A DNA stretch of 64,000 nt from Vreelandella venusta. GTDB taxonomy: Bacteria; Pseudomonadota; Gammaproteobacteria; Pseudomonadales; Halomonadaceae. The stretch's first letter is position 1, and each line of letters begins with the position of its first letter. The position numbers and the translations under genes were made by a program. Below, piece by piece: positions 19,694 through 27,828 of this stretch. The stretch covers positions 124,001 to 188,000 of the forward strand of contig NZ_BJUL01000006.1 in NCBI RefSeq assembly GCF_007989605.1, read 5' to 3'. Below the pieces are notes generated by a model. It ran no database searches. It was not told the origin of the DNA and saw only the letters and a program-made list of their open reading frames with translations.

Positions 19694-21040
19694 TTAAAGC
19701 GACATCGCAGCCAACCACCCAAAAGCAATCAGCGGTATATTGTAGTGCAGAAAGGTAGGCACCACGCTGTCCCACATATGATCATGCTGTCCATCAACAT
19801 TTAGACCCGAGGTTGGCCCCAGCGTGGAATCGGACGCTGGCGAGCCAGCATCGCCCAGTGCAGCCGCCGTACCAACCAGTACAACCGTCGCCATTGGCGA
19901 GAAACCGAACTGCACCGCCAGCGGTACAAAAATCGCTGCGATAATGGGAATGGTTGAAAACGAAGAGCCAATCCCCAGGGTAATAAACAAACCCACCAGT
20001 AGCATAACGAACGCCGCTAAACCACGGTTATCACCAAACAGTTCAAACGCGCCTGTCACTAGCGATTCGATATCCCCTGTGGCTTTCATCACTTCTGCAA
20101 AGCCTGCCGCTGAAATCATGATGAAGCCGATTAACGCCATCATGCGCATACCACTGGTAAATAGATCGTCTGCTTCACGCCACTTAAAAATGCCCCCCAG
20201 CGAAAGCAAAGCAATCCCCACTAGCCCACCAATTATCATAGAGCCGGTATATAGCTGTAATCCTAACGCGGCCACAATAGCTACGCCCGACATCACAAGT
20301 CCAAACGTATGAGGCTTGGCAGGCGTGTGGCCCTGCTGGGCGTTAGTTGCTACTAGATCTTTATTAGTATATTCGCGCTGCCCGCGGTAGCTGAAGAACA
20401 GTGCTACCAGTAAGCCAATGGCCATTCCTCCTACCGGAATAGCCATCGCCATGGGTACCATCCCCCGGGTAATTTCCAAGCCCAATGACTCGCCAGCGCT
20501 ATTTAAATTTGCCAGCAGAATATCATTCAAAAAGATCGCGCCAAATCCTACAGGTAGCAGCATATACGGAGCGGTTAAGCCAAAGGTAAGCGCACACGCC
20601 ACTGCGCGGCGGTCAAGCTGGAGGCGATTCATTACCACTAACAGTGGCGGAATCAACACTGGGATAAACGCTATATGCACCGGAATGGCATTTTGTGATG
20701 AGATAGCTACTAAAAGCACTGCAACAAGCAAAAACACTTTAACCCGCGCCTGATGTGCCGCAGTTGCTTCTTTTCCCAACATTGTAATCAAGCGATTGGC
20801 CAGCATATCTGGCAGCCCTGAGCGGGAAATAGCCACCGCAAAGGCTCCAAGCGTGGCATAAGCAAGGGCAACTTGCGCGCCCCCACCAACGCCATCATTG
20901 AATGCACTGAGCGTTTCATCCAGCGAAAGACCGCCAACCAAGCCCCCTACCAGCGCGCCTACAACCAGTGCAAACACCACGGATACCCGAGCAAGCGAAA
21001 GCGCCACCATGACTAGCACAGCAAGAATTACCGCGTTCAT
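19694..21040 (-). CDS. Na+/H+ antiporter family protein (YuiF/NhaC-like)
   Basis: Integral membrane carrier of 448 residues with about 11-12 hydrophobic helices. It resembles the NhaC/YuiF group within the ion transporter superfamily: [58 protein letters not shown] and the Asp/Ser-rich [17 protein letters not shown]. The last is the signature likely involved in ion binding. Members have been proposed to exchange Na+ for H+ or to carry amino acids; the substrate cannot be fixed from sequence. It is single-gene, ending at a bidirectional terminator. About 180 bases of untranslated sequence separate it from ackA. Confidence 0.82.
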   Translation of the reverse strand: MNAVILAVLVMVALSLARVSVVFALVVGALVGGLVGGLSLDETLSAFNDGVGGGAQVALAYATLGAFAVAISRSGLPDMLANRLITMLGKEATAAHQARVKVFLLVAVLLVAISSQNAIPVHIAFIPVLIPPLLVVMNRLQLDRRAVACALTFGLTAPYMLLPVGFGAIFLNDILLANLNSAGESLGLEITRGMVPMAMAIPVGGMAIGLLVALFFSYRGQREYTNKDLVATNAQQGHTPAKPHTFGLVMSGVAIVAALGLQLYTGSMIIGGLVGIALLSLGGIFKWREADDLFTSGMRMMALIGFIMISAAGFAEVMKATGDIESLVTGAFELFGDNRGLAAFVMLLVGLFITLGIGSSFSTIPIIAAIFVPLAVQFGFSPMATVVLVGTAAALGDAGSPASDSTLGPTSGLNVDGQHDHMWDSVVPTFLHYNIPLIAFGWLAAMSL

Positions 21041-21224
21041 TAAGATTCCCAGTTAGATAAGTGAGTGAGCTTACAAAAACTGACGATTCTATCAGATCAA
21101 GGGTTTCTCGGTAGCGGTAATGACTGTAGTAACCACCACAACAGAGGCTGTACTCAACCACCTCTACGAACAGTGGTTCAAGTAATCCCCTGAGCAGCAT
21201 CAGGTGGCAATATTAAAACGTTGC

Positions 21225-22460
21225 TTAATCCATCCTATTGAGCAGCGCTAGACAGTCACTGGCGATTACTCGCTCTTCATCAGTGGGAATGACCCAAACG
21301 CCGACACGGCTACTCGTTGAGGAGATGCAAGTGGCATCACGCGCATTAGATTTTTCATCAAGTTGCATGCCCATCCACTCACACTGCGTCACAATGCGAG
21401 CACGTACCGGTGCGGCATGTTGACCAATGCCCGCAGTAAATATCAATTGATCAAGCCCGCCTAACGCACCAGCTAAGCTGGCGATTTCCCGCGCAGCGCG
21501 ATAGCAGTAAAGCTCAACAGCCTCTTCGGCTTCAGGGGCATCGCTTGCAAGCAACTCGCGCATATCGCTACTTATTCCGGAGACACCGAGCAACCCTGAA
21601 CGCTTGTATAAAAGCGCTGACACGTCCTCAATACTCATTTTTTCATTGCCAATTAGGTAAAGCACTACTCCTGGGTCCAAGGCACCGGAACGTGTCCCCA
21701 TCGGCAATCCATCAAGCGCAGTAAACCCCATGCTGGAAGCCACACTAACCCCATCACGAATAGCACACATGCTGGCACCGTTACCCAAATGCGCCACCAC
21801 CACCCGTGAACGGCGTGCATCGTCAGGTAACACATGGGCTAGAGTACGCTGAATATAATCGTAGGAAAGACCGTGGAAGCCATAGCGTATCACCCCCTTG
21901 GCCGTCAATTCCCGCGGCAAAGCAAACTGCCGAGCCACCCAGGGCTGACGAGTATGAAACGCGGTATCAAAACATGCGATCTGTGGCACGTCTGGCAACT
22001 GCGCCATCAGTAGCTTGATAGGTGCAAGTCCATGGGGCTGATGCAGCGGCGCTAAGCTTGAAAACTTTTCCAACTCGATCACGTCGTTAGCGCTTAACTT
22101 AGTCGCTTCAAAGTAAGTTTGGCCACCATGAACAACGCGGTGGCCAATGGCAATCAGGGCACTTTTATCCTCACGCTGCTCAAGCCATGCTATTAGTTTT
22201 GTGATGGCCTCTTCATGATTTACTGCTGGCGTTAGCCCTAGCGCCTTAAGTGTTTGCACATCATAGTAATGCGGAGACTGCCCAGGTTCGCGATGGGCTA
22301 ATGACACGCGACATTGCGACGTTGCCAGGCCCGAAAAATGACCGCTGTAGGCGAGCGTTAACGCCTCTTGAGCACCACCGGCAGCGCCTTCAAGATTGAT
22401 GTGATAAAGCGCAAACTTGACGCTGGAGGAACCGCTGTTCAGCACCAGTATTTCCTGCAT
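21225..22460 (-). CDS. ackA: Acetate (or propionate) kinase
   Basis: Interconverts acyl phosphate and ADP with acid and ATP. The product has 411 residues, usual for AckA. Motifs: VLNSGSSSVKFAL, GHRVVHGG, CFDTAFHTRQP, GFHGLSYDYIQ, VVAHLGNGASMCAI and GFTALDGLPMGTRSGALDPG. It starts 2 bases after the stop of the MaoC-Pta gene, so the two are translationally linked and form the acyl-CoA to acyl-phosphate to ATP route. The partner enzyme's hydratase-like domain suggests that longer acyl-CoAs might also be handled; that is inference. Confidence 0.93.
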   Translation of the reverse strand: MQEILVLNSGSSSVKFALYHINLEGAAGGAQEALTLAYSGHFSGLATSQCRVSLAHREPGQSPHYYDVQTLKALGLTPAVNHEEAITKLIAWLEQREDKSALIAIGHRVVHGGQTYFEATKLSANDVIELEKFSSLAPLHQPHGLAPIKLLMAQLPDVPQIACFDTAFHTRQPWVARQFALPRELTAKGVIRYGFHGLSYDYIQRTLAHVLPDDARRSRVVVAHLGNGASMCAIRDGVSVASSMGFTALDGLPMGTRSGALDPGVVLYLIGNEKMSIEDVSALLYKRSGLLGVSGISSDMRELLASDAPEAEEAVELYCYRAAREIASLAGALGGLDQLIFTAGIGQHAAPVRARIVTQCEWMGMQLDEKSNARDATCISSTSSRVGVWVIPTDEERVIASDCLALLNRMD

Positions 22461-22462
22461 GA

Positions 22463-23893
22463 TTATGCTCCTGAAGGGCTACTAAGCAGGCTACTCCGGC
22501 GCTGATAGTCAGCAAAGAGTAACGCTAATGCACTGGATGCCATACGCGTCAACGCATCATCCGCGCGACTTGTCAGCATGATCGGCACTCTAGCGCCGAT
22601 GACAACACCTGCCCCCGTCGCATCCGCTAGGTGAGTCAGTTGCTTCATCAACATATTGGCCGCTTCAAGATCTGGCGCGAGCAGGATATCGGCGCGCCCT
22701 GCCACTGACGAAACAATACCTTTGGTTCTTGCCGCCGCTTCTGAGACGGCATTATCGAAAGCCAGCGGACCGTCCAAGGTGCCACCGCTAATCTGGCCGC
22801 GCTCAGCCATCTTACATAGGGCCGCCGCATCAATCGTAGAAGTGATTTTGGGGTTGACGGTCTCAACAGCAGAAAGGATCGCCACACGAGGATTGTCGTT
22901 ACCCAATGCGTGAGCTAACTCAATCGCGTTTTGAACAATATCGCGCTTTTCAGCTAGCTTAGGATAGATATTAATCGCTGCATCGGTAATCAACAATGGC
23001 CGCGGGTAGGTTGGCACATCAAAGGCCATCACATGACTAAGGCACCGCTCGGTACGCAACCCTGTGTCGCGCTTGAGCACTTCATGTAAAAGCTCATCGG
23101 TGTGCAGCGCGCCTTTCATCAACGCACCTACGTGGCCCTGACGTGCGAGTGCCACCGCTTGTTCTGCAGCCGCGTGGCTGTGGGCAACATCCACCAGCTC
23201 GAATGCACTGATATCCACCTCGGCCTTCTCAGCGGCGAGCTGTATTTTCCTTTTAGGCCCCACTAATACCGGGATGATCAGCCCTTGTGCCGCAGATTCA
23301 ACCGCTCCACAAATGGCGCTTTGGTCTACCGGATGTACAACCGCAGTGGGCATGGGCGCGGGATGATCGGCAGCGGTTAGAATCTCATGCAACCTGCCAC
23401 GCTCGGTTAAACGCACTTTGGGCAACAACGCGCGAGGCCGTTGGATTTTTTTAACCGGTGCCAATACGCTAGCTTCACCTTCGATTACCGTATCACCGCG
23501 TTGATTTTCGCATCGGCAAGCAAAGTTAATCCTATGTCGCTGATCGTCTTTTTCGATAGCCCTAACGGATACCCGCAGCACATCCCCCAGCCTTACGGGT
23601 GCTTTGAACTGTAACGACTGGGTAAGATAGACCGTGCCCGGCCCGGGCAGCTGTGTTCCCAGTACAGTGGATATCAGTGCGCCTCCCCACATGCCATGGG
23701 CAATCACTTCCTGAAAACGGCTACTCTTGGCGAAATCGCTGTCGACATGTGACGGATTAATATCACCTGACATCACTGCAAACAGTTTGATGTCCTCCAT
23801 GGTCAGGCGTTTTTCTAGGTGGGCTTCATCACCTAGCGTAATTTCGTCATAGGTACGATTTTCAATTAGCTCATTAGCGTCATTAACCGGCAT
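22463..23893 (-). CDS. Bifunctional MaoC-like hydratase / phosphate acetyltransferase
   Basis: A fusion of 476 residues. The N-terminal domain (about 1-150) is a MaoC-type hot-dog fold with the signature DINPSHVDSDFAKSSRF and IAHGMWGGALISTVLG, as in R-specific enoyl-CoA hydratases. The C-terminal domain (about 160-476) is a phosphate acetyl/butyryltransferase with ALMKGALHTDELLHEVL, LITDAAINIYP, GTLDGPLAFDNAVS, and AGRADILLAPDLEAANM. It would turn acyl-CoA and phosphate into acyl phosphate for the adjacent AckA. ATG 23893 has AAGGAG seven bases upstream; the TTG before it is ignored. The fabI remnant lies 26 bases upstream. Confidence 0.9.
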   Translation of the reverse strand: MPVNDANELIENRTYDEITLGDEAHLEKRLTMEDIKLFAVMSGDINPSHVDSDFAKSSRFQEVIAHGMWGGALISTVLGTQLPGPGTVYLTQSLQFKAPVRLGDVLRVSVRAIEKDDQRHRINFACRCENQRGDTVIEGEASVLAPVKKIQRPRALLPKVRLTERGRLHEILTAADHPAPMPTAVVHPVDQSAICGAVESAAQGLIIPVLVGPKRKIQLAAEKAEVDISAFELVDVAHSHAAAEQAVALARQGHVGALMKGALHTDELLHEVLKRDTGLRTERCLSHVMAFDVPTYPRPLLITDAAINIYPKLAEKRDIVQNAIELAHALGNDNPRVAILSAVETVNPKITSTIDAAALCKMAERGQISGGTLDGPLAFDNAVSEAAARTKGIVSSVAGRADILLAPDLEAANMLMKQLTHLADATGAGVVIGARVPIMLTSRADDALTRMASSALALLFADYQRRSSLLSSPSGA

Positions 23894-23919
23894 CAACTTA
23901 CTCCTTTAAACCACTTCCT

Positions 23920-24129
23920 TTAGAAACGAAGGTGATGGCCTGCATCTACATAGTGGGTTAGCCCCGTCAGCGATGCGCCCGCATCATCAGCACTGGGCGA
24001 AGCGTAGGTCACTAAGCACGTAGCGCCAGCGTGATGCAGCGCTTGGGCACAGCCAAAAGCGATACTGTCTTGATTAGCAAGTCCCGCAACAATCCCGACC
24101 TTGCCTCGCATGGAAAAAGGATTCAGCAC
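23920..24129 (-). pseudogene. fabI: fabI-like enoyl-ACP reductase with a large internal deletion
   Basis: The 69-residue frame joins the N-terminus of a FabI-type reductase (MRGKVGIVAGLANQDSIAFG, CAQALHHAGATCLVTY) directly to the very C-terminus (LTGLTHYVDAGHH), losing about 190 residues including the catalytic Tyr/Lys region. A full FabI is about 255-265 residues. No frameshift or stop interrupts the join, so the deletion is in frame. A near-perfect Shine-Dalgarno AGGAGG lies 6 bases before a GTG at 24129, so the peptide may still be made. fabI next to pta and ackA is known in related bacteria, which supports the ancestry. It sits first in the operon with MaoC-Pta and ackA. Confidence 0.8.
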
Positions 24130-24304
24130 CACTGGCCTCCTGCTAATCAATTATCAAAAGTGGTCCTACACCAACCGATGAAGGGGGCGTCGGTGTCACC
24201 CACACTGCCCTGTCTTAACTTAAGCATTTTTTATGTCGTTTAAGCGTCACTAACAGATACGAACCATTTGTGACACAAGCTTACGACTTTAGTCAAAGCA
24301 CACT

Positions 24305-24333
24305 TGTTGCTTTGCAACATACTACCTAGTATG
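24305..24333. promoter_or_regulatory. Two adjacent inverted repeats, candidate operator
   Basis: TGTTGC-TTT-GCAACA (24305-24319) overlaps CATACTA-CC-TAGTATG (24318-24333), both perfect. They lie in the 390-base divergent gap between the fabI remnant operon and the GntP permease, where promoters of both should be. The gap (24130-24519) otherwise shows AT-rich leader sequence and no gene. Confidence 0.5.
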
Positions 24334-24434
24334 CCGCCCTCAGCCACTTACGGACACTGCTAATTTAAGGATACATGTTTTAGTAATGTTTCTAATAGCG
24401 TGTCTTGTTTGTTAGCCATGTTGCTAATCAGGTT

Positions 24435-24476
24435 GTTTTTAAAGTCATTGTTTTTCAAGTCATCGCTTTTAAAAAC
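24435..24476. repeat. 15-bp tandem repeat inside an inverted repeat
   Basis: TTTTTAAAGTCATTG (24436-24450) is followed at once by TTTTTCAAGTCATCG (24451-24465), two mismatches. The outer ends GTTTTTAAAG and CTTTTAAAAAC also pair, apart from one bulged base. It lies 44 bases upstream of the GntP permease start and may form a leader hairpin. Confidence 0.5.
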
Positions 24477-24519
24477 ACTGTCTTAAAACGCATTTTTTAA
24501 CTATATTTTGGGAGCCTGT

Positions 24520-25914
24520 ATGGGCATGCTAGCGATCATTATTTCCTTAATACTGCTGATGTTTTTTGCTTACCGCGGTATCTCTGTGCTGCTACTCGCC
24601 CCGCTTATGGCATCACTAGCGGTGTTACTCTCAGGCGATGTGGCTTTTCTGCTGCCGATCTACACCGATACTTTCATGAAAGCGCTGGGGAACTACGTTA
24701 TTCAGTTCTTTCCGTTATTTTTGCTCGGAGCACTGTTTGGCCAATTAATGGCTGACTCGGGAGCAGCACAGTCAATCTCAAATGGCATCGTTAATCGGCT
24801 CGGCACCCACCACGTAGTACTGACCGTCGTTATTGCTTGTGCTGTGCTGACCTATGGCGGTGTATCACTCTTTGTCGTCGCCTTCGCTATTTATCCCATT
24901 AGCCGTGAGTTATTTCGCCAAGCGAATGTGCCTAAGCGCTTAATACCCGCCTCTATTGCGCTGGGATCCTTCACGTTTACCATGACAGCATTACCTGGCA
25001 CCCCCTCTATTCAAAATGCCATTCCCATTCCTTACTTTGGTACGAACAGCTTCGCAGCACCAGGACTAGGGGTCATTGCGGGGCTAATTATGCTGGGATT
25101 AGGCATTTGCTACCTGCAGTCACGCGTTAACAAAGCAGCGGCCTGTGGCGAAGGTTATGGCACGCACACAGAGCGAGAAGCAGAACCAACTGACAACGCT
25201 GAAACCTCGCCAACCATGGCACTGCCTATTGCGTTGATTCCACTAATAATGGTGATCGGCCTTAACGCGCTTTTTACTTACGGCATTTTCCCAGCAATGG
25301 ATCTTAGCTTTATCAGCGATGCCTTCAACAACATAACGCCTAGCCGACAAGCAGGGTTGTGGGCCATTTTAATTGCACTACTCAGTGCCTCCACATGGTT
25401 AATTATTACTCGCTGGCGGCACTGGCGAGATCTAAAGGGCACGATAAACCAAGGGTGTTTCGGCTCGCTTCTTCCCATCTTCAATACGGCTTCTGAAGTG
25501 GGCTACGGAGCGGTTATCGCAACGCTAGCAGGGTTCGCCATTATTCGTGACGCTGTGCTCAATGTATCTCCAGGTAATCCGCTGATATCTGAAGCTATGG
25601 CCATGAGCGTGCTCGCAGGCATTACAGGGTCTTCATCAGGCGGCCTTTCCATCGCTTTACAAACGCTTGGCAACGAATACCTCGCAATGGCTGAACAAAC
25701 CGGTATCAGCCCAGAACTCATGCACCGAGTGGCGGCGCTTGCAGCCGGCGGTATGGATACGTTACCCCACTCTGGCGCGGTGATTACGCTGCTGGCAATC
25801 TGCGGACTAACCCACCGCCAGTCATACGCCAATGTGGCAATGGTTACTATCGTGCTGCCTATCGCAGCGCTGATCAGTGTGATCACACTTGGCACGCTGT
25901 TTGGAAGCTTCTAA
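24520..25914 (+). CDS. GntP family permease
   Basis: Proton-coupled uptake carrier of small hydroxy- or keto-acids (gluconate, citrate and similar). The product has 464 residues and about 12-13 hydrophobic helices. Family features are FFPLFLLGALFGQLMADSGA, LTYGGVSLFVVAFAIYPI, TALPGTPSIQNAIPIPYFGT and AAGGMDTLPHSGAVITLL. A hydrophilic loop (about residues 208-230) divides the halves. ATG 24520 has GGGAG at 5 bases. It is followed by an MFS carrier after a 26-bp palindrome. No catabolic gene is adjacent to reveal the substrate. Confidence 0.88.
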   Translation: MGMLAIIISLILLMFFAYRGISVLLLAPLMASLAVLLSGDVAFLLPIYTDTFMKALGNYVIQFFPLFLLGALFGQLMADSGAAQSISNGIVNRLGTHHVVLTVVIACAVLTYGGVSLFVVAFAIYPISRELFRQANVPKRLIPASIALGSFTFTMTALPGTPSIQNAIPIPYFGTNSFAAPGLGVIAGLIMLGLGICYLQSRVNKAAACGEGYGTHTEREAEPTDNAETSPTMALPIALIPLIMVIGLNALFTYGIFPAMDLSFISDAFNNITPSRQAGLWAILIALLSASTWLIITRWRHWRDLKGTINQGCFGSLLPIFNTASEVGYGAVIATLAGFAIIRDAVLNVSPGNPLISEAMAMSVLAGITGSSSGGLSIALQTLGNEYLAMAEQTGISPELMHRVAALAAGGMDTLPHSGAVITLLAICGLTHRQSYANVAMVTIVLPIAALISVITLGTLFGSF

Positions 25915-25933
25915 AGATAGCTAACCCGTGAGA

Positions 25934-25959
25934 TAGTTAGTTAACGCGTTAACTAACTA
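25934..25959. repeat. Perfect 26-bp palindrome between GntP and MFS genes
   Basis: A 13-base half (25934-25946, containing GTTAGTTAACG) is followed directly by its exact reverse complement, with no spacer, 18 bases before the MFS start. Too symmetric and AT-rich for a usual terminator (no loop or T-run); it looks like an operator or intercistronic site. Confidence 0.7.
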
Positions 25960-25977
25960 CATAACAAAGGACTTAAA

Positions 25978-27186
25978 ATGGTCTTGCCGCGACATCGCAC
26001 ACTACTCCTTATCGTGCTAGCAAGCGTGGTTATCTCCACTGCTATGGGACTTCGACATGGTTTTGGGCTTTTCCTTGAGCCAATGAGCAGCGATTTCGGC
26101 TGGGGGCGCGGCGTGTTTGCCTTTGCCCTTGCGGTCCAAAACCTTATTTGGGGGCTCTCTCAGCCTTTCACTGGTGCGCTGGCTGACCGTTTCGGAGCGG
26201 CGAGAATCATTGCCATAGGGGCTATTTTTTATGTGGCTGGACTGTGCTTTATGAGTCTTTCCACCAGCGCATTAGGCATGACACTAAGCGCTGGTTTGCT
26301 CATTGGTTTAGGTCTATCGGGCACCACATTTTCAGTAATTTTGGGCGCAGTGGGACGCGCAGTAGCCCCTGAAAAGCGCAGTATGGCGATGGGCATTGTC
26401 AGTGCCGCTGGCTCTTTTGGGCAGTTTGCGATGTTACCCGGTACACTGGGACTAATTGAGTGGCTAGGCTGGTCAGCAGCCCTGCTAGCGATGGGCGCCA
26501 TTGCTGCGCTGATGATCCCACTGGGGGCGATGTTAAAAGACCGTCCAAAGCCCAGCGCGCAGGGTGATTTAAGCTTACGCGATGCGCTTAATGAGGCAGT
26601 TGGCCAGAAAGGCTTTTGGCTACTATGCCTGGGGTTTTTCGTCTGTGGTTTTCAAGTTGTCTTTATTGCTGTCCACCTACCGGGGTATTTATTCGATAAC
26701 GGGCTGGCTATTCAGGTGGGCACCACTGTGTTAGCGCTGGTCGGTTTGTTCAACATTGTGGGTACCTACACGGCCGGATGGATGGGAGGAATCTGGTCAA
26801 AACCACGCATACTTAGCTGGTTATATTTAATTCGCGGCGCGATAATTACCGCGTTTGTGATGCTACCGCTGACCTCTACCAGTGCTTACTTATTTGGTAT
26901 CGCCATGGGCCTACTATGGCTTTCAACCGTGCCATTGACCAACGGTATTGTGGCGTCTGTATTTGGTGTTCGTCATTTATCCATGCTCGGCGGCATTGTA
27001 TTCTTATTTCACCAGTTAGGATCATTTATGGGTGTCTGGCTTGGCGGATATCTTTATGATCTCACTGGCCATTATGACACTGTTTGGAAGATTGCTATTG
27101 TGCTTTCATTGGTCGCCGCTGGTCTGCACTGGTTCATTAGCGAAAAACCGCTGGCACGCAACATCACTCCACAGGTAGTCTCATGA
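25978..27186 (+). CDS. MFS transporter (monocarboxylate-carrier-like)
   Basis: Secondary carrier of the major facilitator superfamily, 402 residues with 12 predicted helices. The loop 2-3 motif is GALADRFGAARI, and the first helix region GLRHGFGLFLEPMSSDFGWGR resembles the monocarboxylate/oxalate-type MFS carriers. GAAAGG-like ribosome-binding sequence ACAAAGGAC precedes ATG 25978. It follows a GntP permease and its stop codon overlaps the next small gene (ATGA), so the three are probably one operon. The substrate is unknown. Confidence 0.85.
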   Translation: MVLPRHRTLLLIVLASVVISTAMGLRHGFGLFLEPMSSDFGWGRGVFAFALAVQNLIWGLSQPFTGALADRFGAARIIAIGAIFYVAGLCFMSLSTSALGMTLSAGLLIGLGLSGTTFSVILGAVGRAVAPEKRSMAMGIVSAAGSFGQFAMLPGTLGLIEWLGWSAALLAMGAIAALMIPLGAMLKDRPKPSAQGDLSLRDALNEAVGQKGFWLLCLGFFVCGFQVVFIAVHLPGYLFDNGLAIQVGTTVLALVGLFNIVGTYTAGWMGGIWSKPRILSWLYLIRGAIITAFVMLPLTSTSAYLFGIAMGLLWLSTVPLTNGIVASVFGVRHLSMLGGIVFLFHQLGSFMGVWLGGYLYDLTGHYDTVWKIAIVLSLVAAGLHWFISEKPLARNITPQVVS

Positions 27187-27314
27187 AGCAACTAACAGCG
27201 TTGGTAATGTTGATCGTCTTTGCAACGCTACTGCTAGGCGGAGTGTTGCTAGCCTGGTGGGGCTGGCACTCTTTAGATGGCTCACTGCTTGTCTTTGGCA
27301 GCCGTTTATGCTGA
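27183..27314 (+). CDS. 43-residue single-span membrane peptide
   Basis: A small gene whose ATG overlaps the stop of the MFS gene (ATGA), the usual sign of translational coupling. The product begins MKQLTALVMLIVFATLLLGG, forms one hydrophobic helix (about residues 5-27), and continues with WWGWHSLDGSLLVFGSRLC. No family is recognised. It may be a subunit or regulator of the carrier, or a decayed fragment. The coupling and hydrophobic composition support a real gene, but no homology is available. Confidence 0.55.
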   Translation: MKQLTALVMLIVFATLLLGGVLLAWWGWHSLDGSLLVFGSRLC

Positions 27315-27349
27315 ACATTCTCTCATAGCAACGTTGGGATTCTTACTAC

Positions 27350-27799
27350 TTGACCATTCCATACCCCGAACATTTGGTCGTCGTAATAACTACGTTCATC
27401 GCTGTCGTCATAGCGGTGCTGCTTCACTACGAATCGCTATGGCTTATCTCACGACAAATTGAACGATCACATAAACCTCATCGCCAGCGTATCCTTGGTA
27501 TGGCATTCGGTGTTTTATTGACGCACGTGGCCGAAATTTGGCTGTTTGGCATGACCGGATGGTGGCTAACGGAGCTCAACAATATTGGCGCCCTGCGAGG
27601 TTATGACAGCTTTAATCTATTAGACTATATATTTTTTTCTGCCGTCACCTACACCACTGTCGGTTATGGGGATATTTATGCAACGGGACCCGTTCGATTC
27701 CTATACGGAACACTGGCATTAACAGGCTTTGTCCTGATCACTTGGTCGGCATCGTTCACCTTTATTGAAATGCAAAAACATTGGCGGGTGGGGAGATAG
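27350..27799 (+). CDS. Two-transmembrane-type potassium channel
   Basis: Ion channel with the K+ selectivity filter TVGYGD (residues 103-108) in the pore loop YIFFSAVTYTTVGYGDIYA. The product has 149 residues: helices at about 8-30, 48-68 (MAFGVLLTHVAEIWLFGM) and 113-138 (FLYGTLALTGFVLITWSASF). No RCK/TrkA-N domain is attached, so it is the minimal channel type. The start is taken as TTG 27350; no ATG fits. It lies 35 bases after the small peptide and 29 bases before a CPA2 antiporter, so K+ handling is a local theme. Confidence 0.85.
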   Translation: MTIPYPEHLVVVITTFIAVVIAVLLHYESLWLISRQIERSHKPHRQRILGMAFGVLLTHVAEIWLFGMTGWWLTELNNIGALRGYDSFNLLDYIFFSAVTYTTVGYGDIYATGPVRFLYGTLALTGFVLITWSASFTFIEMQKHWRVGR

Positions 27800-27828
27800 C
27801 CAAGTCGCCTTTATGTTAAGGATTCAGC

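Noticed and set aside
24413..24428. TTAGC-CATGTT-GCTAA as a second MntR box
   Set aside because: Only weak symmetry, no Mn-related gene follows, and the match to the palindrome near mntR may be chance.
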